A DNA stretch of 64,000 nucleotides from Streptomyces sp. YS415 (GCF_023544665.1 NZ_JAMJFL010000008.1:1-64000), one strand, 5' to 3'. Counted from the first letter of the stretch, positions 54,425-63,940 are shown. Made by a program: numbers and translations. The notes: a model not told the origin generated them from the letters alone.

Positions 54425-54454
54425 GGGCCGGCCGACACTTCCGTCGGCCGGCCC
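54425..54454 (+). terminator. katG terminator hairpin
   Basis: Perfect 11-bp inverted repeat, GGGCCGGCCGA at 54425-54435 and TCGGCCGGCCC at 54444-54454, with an 8-base loop, 22 bases after the katG stop. There is no U tract. It is a strong candidate transcription terminator. Confidence 0.75.
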
Positions 54455-54487
54455 GGCCGTCTGTCCCACCGAATCGAGGCTGACCTG

Positions 54488-54778
54488 TTGGAACTCGCCT
54501 TCACCGGCCAGGTGATCGAATGGCGCGGCCCGTCGCCGTACTACTTCGTCCCCGTACCGTGGGAGGAGTCCGCCGACATCCACCAGGTGGCGTCCATGGC
54601 CTCCTACGGCTGGGGCGTGATCCCGGTGGAGGCCCGCATCGGCGCGGTCGCCTTCACCACGTCGCTGTTCCCGAAGGACGGCCGCTACCTGCTGCCGCTG
54701 AAGGCGGCGGTACGCCTGCCGCAGGGTCTGGCGGCGGGCGACGAGGTGGAGATCGAGCTGACGGTCCGGCGGCAGTGA
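54488..54778 (+). CDS. DUF1905 domain-containing protein
   Basis: 96-residue single-domain protein with the DUF1905 pattern FTGQVIEWRGPSPYYFVPVP, SYGWGVIPVEARIGAVAFTT, then LFPKDGRYLLPLKAAVR. The start is TTG at 54488 with GAGGCTGACC upstream. The small beta-barrel fold is widespread in actinobacteria; the function is unknown. It follows the katG terminator and precedes the FKBP gene. Confidence 0.88.
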   Translation: MELAFTGQVIEWRGPSPYYFVPVPWEESADIHQVASMASYGWGVIPVEARIGAVAFTTSLFPKDGRYLLPLKAAVRLPQGLAAGDEVEIELTVRRQ

Positions 54779-54820
54779 CCCACCTGCGACGATGTGACCG
54801 ATCTTCCTGATGAGGCTGTG

Positions 54821-55228
54821 ATGGGTGAGCAGACGAAGCCCGAGGTCGACGTTCCGAAGGGTCCCGCGCCCACCGAGCTGACCCTGCGTGACCTGGTCGT
54901 CGGGGACGGGGCCGAGGTGAAGCCGGGCATGGTGGTCCGGGTGCACTACGTAGGCGTGACCTTCGGGTCCGGGACGCAGTTCGACGCTTCCTGGGACCGC
55001 GGCGAGCCGTTCAAGTTCGCCCTGGGCGGCGGCAGGGTCATCAAGGGCATGGACCGGGGTGTGCGCGGGATGAGAGTCGGCGGCCGGCGCGAGATCGTCG
55101 TTCCTCCGCGTCTCGGCTACGGCAAGGAGTCGCCCTCATCCTTGATCCCGGCGCACTCGACCCTCGTCTTCGTGGTGGACCTGATCGACGCGTACTCCCG
55201 CACCACCGGGTGGAGCAGCACCTCCTGA
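54821..55228 (+). CDS. FKBP-type peptidyl-prolyl cis-trans isomerase
   Basis: 135-residue FKBP domain. VVRVHYVGVTFGSGTQFDAS, then FALGGGRVIKGMDRGVRGM, RREIVVPPRLGYGKES and STLVFVVDLIDAY hold the drug- and proline-binding pocket. The ATG at 54821 is preferred over an upstream ATG at 54794, because the latter adds nine residues without support. No signal peptide is present, so it acts in the cytoplasm as a folding catalyst. Confidence 0.93.
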   Translation: MGEQTKPEVDVPKGPAPTELTLRDLVVGDGAEVKPGMVVRVHYVGVTFGSGTQFDASWDRGEPFKFALGGGRVIKGMDRGVRGMRVGGRREIVVPPRLGYGKESPSSLIPAHSTLVFVVDLIDAYSRTTGWSSTS

Positions 55229-55245
55229 GGCAACCGGACCTCGCT

Positions 55246-56097
55246 TCAGGAACCTTCGAGCAGATCGCGCAACGTCTCGGCGGCGCGTACGGCGGCGTCA
55301 CCGCAGCAGTTGTTGAACAGGACGTGGAGCTCCTCGACTTGGTCCGCCAGTAAGCGCAGGCGCGGCAGCCAGGCGGCCAGCTCCTCCCGCGTGTAGGCAT
55401 GGCGGAAGCGGTCCTCCTTGCTTCCGGTCCCCCATGCCGCGCTGCGGCCGTGGAAGCGGACCACTGCGAGCCTCGGACACGTGACGGGTGTGACGGCGGG
55501 CATCGAGTTGGGCAGCCCCTGGGCCGTGTCGACGGCCACCGCGGTGACGCCCAGGTCCCTCAACAGGGCGGCGGTGCGCTCCCGCCGGTCCTCGCTCCAC
55601 CAGTCGGGATGGCGGAACTCCACGGCCATCGGCCACTGGTAGGCCCGTTTCCTGGTGGCATCCAGCACGGTCTCCGCCTGCGCGCCCGGAGCGAACCACG
55701 GCGGGAACTGGAACAGTACGGCGCCCAGCCGGCCGGACTCGCCGAGGGGCCGCAGGGCCGCGCCGAAACGGTGCCAGACCTCGTCGAGCAGCTCCGGGTC
55801 GTCGAGGGCGTGGCCGCGCAGGTCGACGGGCAGGGCGTTCTTGCGGGTCGGGTGGCCGGTGAGGAGGGAGAACGCCTTGACATCGAACCGGAAGCCCGGC
55901 GGAGTGCGTTCGTTCCAGAGCAGACTGTTGCGCACGCTGGGGAGGGCGTAGTAGCCGGCATCGACCTCCACGACGGAGAAGTGCTCGGCGTAGTGCCGCA
56001 GCCTCCCCTCCGCGTCACGCCGCCCGGGTGGATACCAGCCACTGGCCACCAGCGCCTTGTCCGTCCACGAACACGTCCCGATCAGAAACTCGCCCAT
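55246..56097 (-). CDS. DUF72 domain-containing protein
   Basis: 283-residue TIM-barrel protein of the DUF72/YecE family. The N-terminal LIGTCSWTDKALVASGWYP, the VVEVDAGYYALPSVRN strand and the FRFDVKAFSLLTGHPTR block are characteristic. LHVLFNNCCGDAAVRAAETL near the end is the family's C-terminal motif. Function is not established. It is convergent with the FKBP gene and separated from it by 17 bp. Confidence 0.92.
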   Translation of the reverse strand: MGEFLIGTCSWTDKALVASGWYPPGRRDAEGRLRHYAEHFSVVEVDAGYYALPSVRNSLLWNERTPPGFRFDVKAFSLLTGHPTRKNALPVDLRGHALDDPELLDEVWHRFGAALRPLGESGRLGAVLFQFPPWFAPGAQAETVLDATRKRAYQWPMAVEFRHPDWWSEDRRERTAALLRDLGVTAVAVDTAQGLPNSMPAVTPVTCPRLAVVRFHGRSAAWGTGSKEDRFRHAYTREELAAWLPRLRLLADQVEELHVLFNNCCGDAAVRAAETLRDLLEGS

Positions 56098-56163
56098 GCC
56101 GGCCGTCCTTTCCTCGCGGCCCCTCTACCCGGGAAAGCCCTCACCCCCGCCTCCGGACACGCG

Positions 56164-56197
56164 AAAGGCCGCCCTCTCGTGATGAGAGAACGGCCTC
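56164..56197 (-). terminator. Terminator of tRNA-Pro copy 2
   Basis: On the minus strand AGGCCG and CGGCCT enclose a second internal pairing (CTCTC with GAGAG), followed by TTTC. This is an intrinsic-terminator-like hairpin located 21 bases after the tRNA gene. Confidence 0.65.
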
Positions 56198-56217
56198 CGA
56201 CCTGCGTTTCCGCACAG

Positions 56218-56291
<74 letters not shown>

Positions 56292-56371
56292 ATGCCCGCT
56301 GACCTGGGCTTTCGCCGGGCCGAACGAACAGGGAAACAATACCGCACTCGGGTCCGTGGTCGCGCACCGGT

Positions 56372-57655
56372 TTATTCGGCACGGGCCCGCTCCGGCTGGT
56401 CCGCGGGCAGCGATCCGGCGGTCGTCCCATCCGCCCGCACCAGGTCCCGCACCGGCCGGACCGCGAGCAGGATCGCCGCGACCACCAGGCTCATCACACC
56501 CGCGACCAGCAGGACGTTCCCGGCGCCGAGAGCGGACGCGGAGGGGCCCGCGAGGGCCTGGCCCACCGGCATCATGGCCAGGGAGCCGGCCACGTCGTAG
56601 GCGTGGATGCGGTTGAGGACGTCCGACGGGACCTGGGTCTGCACGGTGGTCGCCCACATCACGCTCCAGAAGGACATGCCCGCACCCGCCACGGCGGCGC
56701 CCGCCGCCATCGCGGGCACGTCGAGTCCGAGGCCCACGGTCGCCGGGAAGCCGACGAAGGCGAAGAGGCTGATCGCGCCGGCCCGGAGCATCCGGCGGGG
56801 CCGCAGGCGCAGGGCGAGGAGACCGCCGACGACGGTGCCCGCGCCCAGGGCGGAGTTGATCAGGCCGTAGGCCCCGGCGCCGTGCTCCTGGACCACCTCG
56901 GTCGCGACCAGCGGCAGGGTCGGGCCCCACACCATGAGCATGTACAGGCACCAGACGGCGATGACCGCCCAGAGCCAGATACGCGCCCGGAACTCCCGCC
57001 AGCCCTCGACCAGGTCCGCCCGGAACGTGCTCGGCACCGGCGCGCCGCCGGAGGCGAGCGGGGGCAGCCGCAGCAGCAGGAGGCACAGGGCGCTCACCGC
57101 GTACGTCACCGCGTGGGCGGCGAAGACACCGCCCGGGGAGGCGAGGCCGACGAGGAGGCCGGCCAGGGCGGGGCCCGCGAGGTGGGCCGCGGACTCCGCG
57201 ATGCGTATGGCGCCGTTCGCGCCCTGGACGTCGGTGGCGAGCCGGGGAGTCGTACTGGCGACGCCGGGCTGGAAGACGGCGCTGGCGACACCGTTGACGA
57301 AGCCGATCGCGCAGATCTCCCACAGCACCACATGACCGCTGAAGAACAGGACCGCGGCGAGGGCCTGGGTGCCCAGGCGCACCAGGTCCGCGCCGATCAT
57401 CAGTCCCCGGGTGCTGAAGCGGTCGGCGATCACTCCGCCGAAGACGACGAACCCCGCGAAGGCGGCGGCCGTGGCGGCCATGGCCAGGCCCACCGCGCCC
57501 GCGCCGTACCCGTGCTGGAGCAGTCCGGCGGCCAGGGCCACCGGCAGCATGGTGTCGCCGAGCCGGGCGACGGCACGGGCGGCGAAGAAGAGGGCGAAGT
57601 CCCGGGACCAGACCGGCCGGACCTCACCCGACGCCTTCGACCGCCGCCTCGCCAT
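56372..57655 (-). CDS. MFS transporter (EntS/multidrug exporter-like)
   Basis: 427-residue, 12-helix major-facilitator protein of the MFS_3 (enterobactin exporter) type. FALFFAARAVARLGDTMLPV at the N-terminus, FGGVIADRFSTRGLMIGADL as motif A, and VMWATTVQTQVPSDVLNRIH after helix 10 fit the family. The ATG at 57655 is chosen over one eight codons upstream because GGGGAG lies before it. The exported substrate is unknown. The C-terminal tail is hydrophilic. Confidence 0.92.
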   Translation of the reverse strand: MARRRSKASGEVRPVWSRDFALFFAARAVARLGDTMLPVALAAGLLQHGYGAGAVGLAMAATAAAFAGFVVFGGVIADRFSTRGLMIGADLVRLGTQALAAVLFFSGHVVLWEICAIGFVNGVASAVFQPGVASTTPRLATDVQGANGAIRIAESAAHLAGPALAGLLVGLASPGGVFAAHAVTYAVSALCLLLLRLPPLASGGAPVPSTFRADLVEGWREFRARIWLWAVIAVWCLYMLMVWGPTLPLVATEVVQEHGAGAYGLINSALGAGTVVGGLLALRLRPRRMLRAGAISLFAFVGFPATVGLGLDVPAMAAGAAVAGAGMSFWSVMWATTVQTQVPSDVLNRIHAYDVAGSLAMMPVGQALAGPSASALGAGNVLLVAGVMSLVVAAILLAVRPVRDLVRADGTTAGSLPADQPERARAE

Positions 57656-57771
57656 CCCCGCGCTCCCCTCCCCGTGCACCGGTCACCGCGGCAGCCGGGG
57701 CCCCCTCCGCCCCGACTTCCGCACACGCCTCCGGATCATGCCACGCGGCACTGACAACGCCCGAGGGGATT

Positions 57772-58131
57772 TCACTCCGCGGCCGGAAGCCCCAACTCCG
57801 GGTAGGCCTCGAGGAGTCGGGTGGGCGCCGCCTGCCGCCAGGAGTCGGCGAGGATGTCCCGCAGCTCGTCCCCGTCCTCCAGCGCCGCGAGCCGGACCCG
57901 CACCCAGGCGAACTGCGCCTCGTGGTCGGCGATCCAGAACTTCCCCGGCTCGGCCAGCACCAGTTCGTCGCGCTCCTCCTTGGGGCAGCGCACGGCGATG
58001 GAGGTCTCGTTCTCGGGCAGTGTCGCGAACATCTTCCCCGCCACCCGGAACGTGGGCATGTTCCAGGCGGTCTTCTCCGTCGTGTCCGGCAGGGACAGGG
58101 CGGTACGGCGTACGTCTTCGGCATCCTGCAT
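57772..58131 (-). CDS. MmcQ/YjbR-family protein (DUF419)
   Basis: 119-residue double-wing DNA-binding-like protein of the MmcQ/YjbR family: VRRTALSLPDTTEKTAWNMP, FRVAGKMFATLPENETSIAV and FAWVRVRLAALEDGDELRDI. The ATG at 58131 gives the usual family length. An upstream ATG at 58161 shares its A with the GNAT stop (TGATG) and would add ten residues; coupling favours it somewhat. It is third in the XRE-GNAT-MmcQ operon. Function is unknown. Confidence 0.88.
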   Translation of the reverse strand: MQDAEDVRRTALSLPDTTEKTAWNMPTFRVAGKMFATLPENETSIAVRCPKEERDELVLAEPGKFWIADHEAQFAWVRVRLAALEDGDELRDILADSWRQAAPTRLLEAYPELGLPAAE

Positions 58132-58160
58132 GGCAGGCACCGTAACCGGTCGCACTGACA

Positions 58161-58682
58161 TCACCGGGCGGGTACGGGCGCCCCGACCTGCTTGTAGTAC
58201 AGCGTCGTCGGCCGCAGCACTCCGCCCGGGTCCGCCGCGTAGTCGGGGATCGTCCCGGCCCGGGTCCAGCCCGCCGAGCGGTAGAGCTGCTCCGCGGGGC
58301 TGCCGGTCTCGGTGTCCAGGTGCAGGAGGGTGATGCCCGCGGCGGCGGCCGCCTGCTCGGCGGTGGTCAGGAGCGTACGGCCGAGGCCGCGGCCGCGCGC
58401 GTCCCGGTGCACCATCAGCTTGACCAGCTCGGCGCGGTGGCGGCTGTTGGGCTTGTCGGGGAAGGCCAGGCTGACGGTGCCGACGATCCGCCCGCCGTCG
58501 AGCGCCGCCCACACCGCGAACGGCCCCTGTGCCCGGTCCTTCCACCAGGCCTCCGCCGCGGCCCGGTCCAGGGAAGCGAGGAACCCGACGGAGGCACCCC
58601 CCTCCACGGCGTCCAGCATCAGTTCCGCCAACTCACCTGTGTGCGCGATCAGTTGATCCGCGTCCAGCCGGAGGACGTTCAC
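58161..58682 (-). CDS. GNAT-family N-acetyltransferase
   Basis: 173-residue acyltransferase. The acetyl-CoA motif A is LVKLMVHRDARGRGLGRTLL (around residues 88-107), followed by LLHLDTETGSPAEQLYRSAG, which is typical of GNAT motif B. The GTG start at 58682 overlaps the stop of the XRE-cupin gene (GTGA). It ends with VLRPTTLYYKQVG. The acceptor is unknown; the regulator upstream probably senses a related metabolite. Confidence 0.9.
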   Translation of the reverse strand: MNVLRLDADQLIAHTGELAELMLDAVEGGASVGFLASLDRAAAEAWWKDRAQGPFAVWAALDGGRIVGTVSLAFPDKPNSRHRAELVKLMVHRDARGRGLGRTLLTTAEQAAAAAGITLLHLDTETGSPAEQLYRSAGWTRAGTIPDYAADPGGVLRPTTLYYKQVGAPVPAR

Positions 58683-59254
58683 GGCAGCACCACCGCCAGC
58701 ACGTACCGCGCCTCGCCGGTTCCGGTGCACCGGAACCGCGTCGGCCCCCACACCCGCAACCGCAGGCAGTCCCCCGCCTCCAGGTGGTGCTCGGCGTCCT
58801 GAGCCGTCACGTCGAGCTCCCCTTCGAGGACCCAGATGTGCTGTTCCAGACCCGGCACGGGCGGCCGGTCGTAGGCGATGTCGGCGCCCGCGGCGAGCCG
58901 GCCCTCGACAAGTTCGCCGCGCAGCCCGGGGTGCGGCGGGGAGACGGACCGCCGGACGAAACCGGAGGCCCGGTCCGCCCAGACCTGCTGCTCGGCGGCC
59001 CGCACCAGCAGTGCGGGCTCGGACTCCACCTCGCTGAGCAGCTGGGACATGGTCCGCCCGTACACCCCGCACAACCGGTTCAGCAGCGAGGCGGTGGGGC
59101 TGATCTCCGCCCGCTCGGCCCTCGACAGGGTCGACTTGCTGACCCCGCTGCGTTCCGCCACCTCACCCAGCGACCACCCGCGCTCGGTCCGCAGCGCGGC
59201 GAGCCGTGCGCCGAGCCGGGCGTCGACGGGGTCGACCTCCACACCCTGTTTCAC
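58679..59254 (-). CDS. XRE-family regulator with cupin sensor domain
   Basis: 191-residue two-domain regulator. The helix-turn-helix is RTERGWSLGEVAERSGVSKS and TLSRAERAEISPTASLLNRL (residues 22-62). The C-terminal cupin domain (residues 110-190) has PGLEQHIWVLEGELDVTAQD and HHLEAGDCLRLRVWGPTRF. The GTG at 59254 lies inside the left arm of a long palindrome (59248-59282), which argues for autoregulation. It is followed by a co-translated GNAT gene. Amines or amino acids are common ligands in this class. Confidence 0.92.
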   Translation of the reverse strand: MKQGVEVDPVDARLGARLAALRTERGWSLGEVAERSGVSKSTLSRAERAEISPTASLLNRLCGVYGRTMSQLLSEVESEPALLVRAAEQQVWADRASGFVRRSVSPPHPGLRGELVEGRLAAGADIAYDRPPVPGLEQHIWVLEGELDVTAQDAEHHLEAGDCLRLRVWGPTRFRCTGTGEARYVLAVVLP

Positions 59255-59282
59255 ATAGGGGACTGTATCCCAGATGTGAAAC
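59248..59282. promoter_or_regulatory. 35-bp palindrome over the XRE-cupin start
   Basis: Nine-base perfect arms GTTTCACAT (59248-59256) and ATGTGAAAC (59274-59282), with a further inner symmetry GGGA/TCCC in the spacer. In total 13 of 17 positions per arm are symmetric. It spans the start codon of the XRE-cupin gene on the minus strand and lies just after the lysR stop. It is the most likely autoregulatory operator. Confidence 0.65.
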
Positions 59283-59287
59283 GACCG

Positions 59288-60196
59288 TCACGCCGTCCCC
59301 TCGCCCGCCGCCCGCAGGGCGTCCAGCACCGGGCGGATCAGCGGGTGCTCCTCGGCGCCACGGCGTACGGCCGCGAAGACCCGGCGGGTGGGCGCCACGC
59401 CGTCGACCGGGCGGACGACCACGCCGGTGAGGTCCATACCGGTCAGCGCCGAGCGCGGGATCAGGGCGACGCCCGCGTCCGCGGAGGCCAGCGCCACGAC
59501 CGCGCGGAAGTCGTCCGAGGAATGTTCCAGGCGGGGCTGGAAGCCGGCGCTCTCGCAGGCCAGCACGACCACGTCGTGGCAGGGGTTGCCGGGGTACGGG
59601 CCGATCCAGGGGTCCTTGGCCAGTTCCGCCAGCGGCACCTCCGCCGCGTCCGCCAGCCGGTGGGTCATCGGCACGACCGCGTCGAAGGGCTCTGCGTACA
59701 GCGGGACGTGGCTCAGCCGGGGGTCGTCGGCGGGCGGGGCCCCGCGGTACTCGACGGCGACCGCGATGTCGACCTGCCGGTCCAGCACCATCGGCAGGCT
59801 GGCGTCACCCTCGGCGTCCTGGACGCGGATCCGGATGCCGGGCGCGGACTCGGCGAGGCGGGCCACGGCCGGGGCCACCACCTGGGCGATCCCGGTCGCG
59901 AAGGCGGCGACGGTGACCGTGCCGGCCGCCCCGGAGCCGTAGGCGGCCAGCTCCGCCTCGGCGCGCTCCAGCTGGGCGAGGACGGCGTTGGTATGGCTCA
60001 GCAGGATCTCACCGGCCGGGGTGAGCCGTACGCCCTTGGCGCCGCGCTCCACCAGGCGGTGGCCGGTCTCCTGCTCCAGCGCGGTGAGCTGCTGCGACAC
60101 GGCCGAGGGCGTGAGATACAGCGCGGCGGCAGCCGCCGTCACCGTGCGATGGTCGGCCACCGCACGGAGGATGTGGAGCCGCCGCGCTTCGATCAC
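59288..60196 (-). CDS. LysR-family transcriptional regulator
   Basis: 302-residue LysR protein. The winged helix-turn-helix is HILRAVADHRTVTAAAAALY and LTPSAVSQQLTALEQETGHR (residues 8-47). The co-inducer domain begins at GTVTVAAFATGIAQVVAPAV. The start is GTG at 60196. It lies 17 bp after kbl on the same strand, so it belongs to the tdh-kbl operon and probably controls it or a nearby gene. The co-inducer could be threonine, serine or glycine; that is inference. Confidence 0.92.
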   Translation of the reverse strand: MIEARRLHILRAVADHRTVTAAAAALYLTPSAVSQQLTALEQETGHRLVERGAKGVRLTPAGEILLSHTNAVLAQLERAEAELAAYGSGAAGTVTVAAFATGIAQVVAPAVARLAESAPGIRIRVQDAEGDASLPMVLDRQVDIAVAVEYRGAPPADDPRLSHVPLYAEPFDAVVPMTHRLADAAEVPLAELAKDPWIGPYPGNPCHDVVVLACESAGFQPRLEHSSDDFRAVVALASADAGVALIPRSALTGMDLTGVVVRPVDGVAPTRRVFAAVRRGAEEHPLIRPVLDALRAAGEGTA

Positions 60197-60213
60197 GGAT
60201 CGATTCTCTCAGG

Positions 60214-61407
60214 TCAGCCGGCCAGCTCCGCGCGGGCGGCGACGAACGCGTCCACGGCCCGGTTCACGTCGTCGGTGGAGTGCGCGGCGGACAGCTGCAC
60301 CCGGATGCGGGCCTGGCCCTGCGGCACCACCGGGTAGGAGAAGCCGATCACGTACACCCCGCGCTCCAGCAGCAGCTCCGCCATCCGGCCGGCGACAGCG
60401 GCGTCACCGATCATCACGGGCGCGATGGCGTGGTCGCCGGGGAGGATGTCGAAGCCCTCCTCGGTCATCCGGCGGCGGAACAGCGCAGTGTTCTCGTTCA
60501 GCCGGACACGCAGCTCGTCCGCCGACTCCAGCAGGTCCAGCACCTTCAGCGAGGCCGCGGCGATCACCGGGGCGAGGGTGTTGGAGAACAGGTACGGCCG
60601 GGAGCGCTGCCGGAGCAGGGCGACGATCTCCGCGCGGGCCGCCACATAGCCGCCGGAGGCGCCGCCGAGGGCCTTGCCGAGGGTGCCGGTGATGATGTCG
60701 ACGCGGTCCATCACGCCGTGCAGTTCGGGGGTGCCGCGGCCGCCGGGGCCGACGAAGCCGACCGCGTGCGAATCGTCGACCATGACCATGGCGTCGTAGC
60801 GGTCGGCGAGGTCGCAGATCTCCGCGAGCGGCGCGACATAGCCGTCCATGGAAAAGACGCCGTCGGTGACGATCAGCCGGCGCCGGGCGTCGGAGGCGTC
60901 CTTCAACTGCCGTTCCAGGTCGGCCAGATCACGGTTGGCGTAGCGGAACCGGCGGGCCTTGGACAGGCGGATGCCGTCGATGATGGAGGCGTGGTTGAGG
61001 GCGTCGGAGATCACCGCGTCCTCGGGGCCGAGCAGGGTCTCGAAGACACCGCCGTTGGCGTCGAAGCAGGAGGAGTACAGGATCGTGTCCTCCTGCCCGA
61101 GGAAGGCGGAGAGCCGTGCCTCCAGCTCCTTGTGCACCTCCTGCGTGCCGCAGATGAAGCGCACGGAGGCCATGCCGTAGCCCCAGCGGTCCAGCGCCTC
61201 GTGGGCGGCCGCGACCACCTCGGGGTGGTCGGCGAGGCCGAGGTAGTTGTTGGCGCAGAAGTTGAGGACCTCGCCGGGACGGCCGCCCGCGGTCACGCTG
61301 ACGGTCGCGGACTGCGGGGTGCCGATGACCCGCTCGGGCTTGTGCAGCCCGGCGGCCCGGATCTCGTCGAGGGTGACGCGCAGGTCGTCGCGCACGGAGT
61401 CGAACAT
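60214..61407 (-). CDS. kbl: Glycine C-acetyltransferase (2-amino-3-ketobutyrate CoA ligase)
   Basis: 397-residue PLP-dependent alpha-oxoamine synthase. Family blocks are [59 protein letters not shown] and the PLP lysine in [20 protein letters not shown]. It cleaves 2-amino-3-ketobutyrate with CoA to glycine and acetyl-CoA. It lies 18 bp after tdh on the same strand. Both enzymes are needed for threonine degradation to glycine. Confidence 0.96.
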   Translation of the reverse strand: MFDSVRDDLRVTLDEIRAAGLHKPERVIGTPQSATVSVTAGGRPGEVLNFCANNYLGLADHPEVVAAAHEALDRWGYGMASVRFICGTQEVHKELEARLSAFLGQEDTILYSSCFDANGGVFETLLGPEDAVISDALNHASIIDGIRLSKARRFRYANRDLADLERQLKDASDARRRLIVTDGVFSMDGYVAPLAEICDLADRYDAMVMVDDSHAVGFVGPGGRGTPELHGVMDRVDIITGTLGKALGGASGGYVAARAEIVALLRQRSRPYLFSNTLAPVIAAASLKVLDLLESADELRVRLNENTALFRRRMTEEGFDILPGDHAIAPVMIGDAAVAGRMAELLLERGVYVIGFSYPVVPQGQARIRVQLSAAHSTDDVNRAVDAFVAARAELAG

Positions 61408-61425
61408 CGAAGAAGCTCCTAGGGT

Positions 61426-62454
61426 TTACGCGGTCCAGTCGAGGATGACCTTGCCGCCGCGGCCGCTCGCCGCGTCGGCGAAGGCCGCCTCGAAGTCACG
61501 GAAGCCGTACCGGCCGGTGATCACGGGAGTGAGGTCGAGGCCGCCCTCCAGCAGGACGGACATCGCGTACCAGGTCTCGAACATCTCGCGGCCGTAGATG
61601 CCCTTGATGGTGATCATCGAGGTGACGATGCGGGCCCAGTCCACCGCGAAGTCCTCGGCGGGCAGACCGAGCATGGCGATCCGGCCGCCGTGGGTCATGT
61701 TGGCGATCATGTCGCGCATGGCCTCGGGGCGGCCGGACATCTCCAGCCCGATGTCGAAGCCCTCGCGCAGTCCCAGCTCCCGCTGGCCGTCCGCGATCCC
61801 GGTCTCCGCCACGTTCAGGGCCAGGCTCACGCCGATCTTGCGGGCGAGGTCCAGCCGCTCCTCGCTGACGTCGGTGATCACGACGTTGCGGGCGCCCGCG
61901 TGCCGGGCGACCGCGGCGGCCATCAGACCGATCGGGCCCGCGCCGGTGATCAGGACGTCCTCGCCGACCAGCGGGAAGGACAGCGCGGTGTGCACGGCGT
62001 TGCCGAACGGGTCGAATATCGCGGCGACATCGAGGTCGACCGGTACCCGGTGCACCCAGACGTTGGCGGCGGGCAGCGCGACGTACTCGGCGAACGCGCC
62101 GTCGCGTCCGACCCCGAGCCCGATCGTGGCCCGGCACAGGTGCCGGCGTCCGGCCAGGCAGTTGCGGCACTTGCCGCACACCAGATGGCCCTCCCCGCTG
62201 ACCCGGTCGCCGGGCCGGATGTCGGTGACGTCGCGGCCGGTGTCGACGACCTCGCCGACGAACTCGTGGCCGAGCACCAGCGGGGTGCGGATCGACTGCT
62301 GCGCCCAGCCGTCCCAGGACCGGATGTGCAGATCCGTGCCGCAGATGCCGGTGCGCAGCACCTTGATGAGTACGTCGCCGGGACCGACGGCGGGCTCGGG
62401 CACGTCCGCGAGCCACAGCCCGGGCTCCGCCTTCTCCTTGACCAGCGCCTTCAC
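61426..62454 (-). CDS. tdh: L-threonine 3-dehydrogenase
   Basis: 342-residue zinc-dependent medium-chain dehydrogenase. The catalytic zinc ligands are in GICGTDLHI and [11 protein letters not shown]; the structural zinc cysteines are in [18 protein letters not shown]. The NAD motif is [20 protein letters not shown]. The length matches Tdh (341-343). The GTG at 62454 is preceded by GGAG. It oxidises threonine to 2-amino-3-ketobutyrate for the kbl product. It is the first gene of the tdh-kbl-lysR operon. Confidence 0.95.
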   Translation of the reverse strand: MKALVKEKAEPGLWLADVPEPAVGPGDVLIKVLRTGICGTDLHIRSWDGWAQQSIRTPLVLGHEFVGEVVDTGRDVTDIRPGDRVSGEGHLVCGKCRNCLAGRRHLCRATIGLGVGRDGAFAEYVALPAANVWVHRVPVDLDVAAIFDPFGNAVHTALSFPLVGEDVLITGAGPIGLMAAAVARHAGARNVVITDVSEERLDLARKIGVSLALNVAETGIADGQRELGLREGFDIGLEMSGRPEAMRDMIANMTHGGRIAMLGLPAEDFAVDWARIVTSMITIKGIYGREMFETWYAMSVLLEGGLDLTPVITGRYGFRDFEAAFADAASGRGGKVILDWTA

Positions 62455-62675
62455 TCGTACGGCTCCTGTGGGTACGGCCCCGGGCCCGGGCATGCCGAAG
62501 CGCCCGTGTCCGGGGAGAGGGGTGGAATCGGTTAGCAATCTGCCGTACCTCGCCGCCCCGGTCCATCGAGGATTTCTTAAGCGGAGCAGCAGATCTCCTT
62601 CACACCGCTCCCAAAAGGACCGAGGGAGGCAACAATCGACGGGGCACACCGCACCCGACCGACCTGGAGCCGCAC

Positions 62676-63269
62676 ATGAACACCGCACGGGATCTCGCCA
62701 TCACCGCCCTGGACGCGCCGCCCGGCCGTTCCGTGGAGCAGGGCGACCTCTCGCTCGCGCTCGCGGGAGCCGAGGTGCTGGATCTGGTCGAGGCCGGGGC
62801 GCTGACGCTGGACGACGACCGCCTCGTACCGGGCACCGCGGCGGCGACGGGCGACCGGCTGCTGGACGAGGCCGCCGCCGCGCTGCTCCGCAAGGAGCCG
62901 TACGAGACCGTCACGGACTGGCTGTGGCGGCGGGGCGACGGGCTCGCCGCGGCCTACGTCGACGATCTGGAGCGGACCGGCCTGGCCACCCGCGGGCGCG
63001 GCCCGCTGGGGCCCGGCCCGGCGGTGCCCGTCGAGTCGCCGGCCCGCGCCGGCGCCGAGGAGCGCCGGGCGTCAGGCGAGCCCGTCCTCGCCGCACTCGC
63101 CGCGGCCGCCGGCCTCGAGGACCCGGCCGGAAACGCCGAGGACCTCACGGACGACACCGTCACCACGGTGCTGGCCGCCGTGGGCGACGCGGTGATGGAA
63201 CTGGAGGCCGTACGGCAGCGGCGGTCGATCGAGGGCTCCGCGTTCGACAACGTCTGGCGGGGCTTCTAG
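62676..63269 (+). CDS. GOLPH3/VPS74-family protein (GPP34)
   Basis: 197-residue protein of the GPP34 family. It has an N-terminal hydrophobic-helix block [20 protein letters not shown], then [20 protein letters not shown] and the C-terminal [20 protein letters not shown]. It is shorter than eukaryotic GOLPH3 and lacks a clear phosphoinositide pocket. Bacterial copies are frequent in Streptomyces and their role is not known. It is divergent from tdh, 221 bp away. Confidence 0.88.
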   Translation: MNTARDLAITALDAPPGRSVEQGDLSLALAGAEVLDLVEAGALTLDDDRLVPGTAAATGDRLLDEAAAALLRKEPYETVTDWLWRRGDGLAAAYVDDLERTGLATRGRGPLGPGPAVPVESPARAGAEERRASGEPVLAALAAAAGLEDPAGNAEDLTDDTVTTVLAAVGDAVMELEAVRQRRSIEGSAFDNVWRGF

Positions 63270-63302
63270 AGCGGACCGTGGCCTGGGGCGGCGGGCCGGG
63301 GG

Positions 63303-63881
63303 TCAGGGCAGCGGCAGGCCGTCGGCCGCCCGGCGTTCCAGCCGGGCGACGAGATCCGCGGCCGACGCCTTGATGCTCTCCAGACCCGGTCTCCCCCACG
63401 GCCGGGGCTGCACGTCGACCACGCACACGGTGCCGAGCACCATCCCGGTGGTGTCGATCAGCGGTGCGCCGAGGTAGGAGCGGATGCCGAACTCGTCGAC
63501 GACCGGGTTGCCCGCGAACCGCGGGTAGTCGCAGACGTCCTCCAGGACGAGCGCCTTGCGCCGGACCACCACATGGGGACAGAACCCGTGGTCGCGCGGC
63601 AGGGTGCGGGTGACGCGCGGACTGGTGCCGTCGCCCTTCACGTACAGCGCGGCCGCGGGGAGATGCAGGCCCGCGAAGAACTGCCGGTTCTCGTCGATGA
63701 AGTTGACCATGGCGTACGGCGCCCCGGCCACCTCCGCGAGGGCGTCCGCGTAGGCGTCGAGGACGGGTTCCGTCCGCTCCCCGAGGCCGAGTCGGCGCAG
63801 CCGGTCCGCTCGGGCGGGTGCCTCCTTGTCGTCGGGCGTGAGCAGCAGTCGACCGGCCGGGCGGGGCGGGTCGTAGCTCAT
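63303..63881 (-). CDS. GAF domain-containing sensor protein
   Basis: 192-residue protein that is mostly one GAF domain. ALAEVAGAPYAMVNFIDENR, RDHGFCPHVVVRRKALVLED and IRSYLGAPLIDTTGMVLGTV are typical. The ATG at 63881 has GGAG eight bases upstream. A GTG at 63944 overlaps the stop of an upstream frame (GTGA) and would add 21 residues. It lacks an output domain. The ligand is unknown. Confidence 0.88.
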   Translation of the reverse strand: MSYDPPRPAGRLLLTPDDKEAPARADRLRRLGLGERTEPVLDAYADALAEVAGAPYAMVNFIDENRQFFAGLHLPAAALYVKGDGTSPRVTRTLPRDHGFCPHVVVRRKALVLEDVCDYPRFAGNPVVDEFGIRSYLGAPLIDTTGMVLGTVCVVDVQPRPWGRPGLESIKASAADLVARLERRAADGLPLP

Positions 63882-63940
63882 CGGCGCGCTCCGGTGGTGT
63901 GGGCGTATGGCATAGGAGGGCTCCGTGGGGTGTGCGGGGA

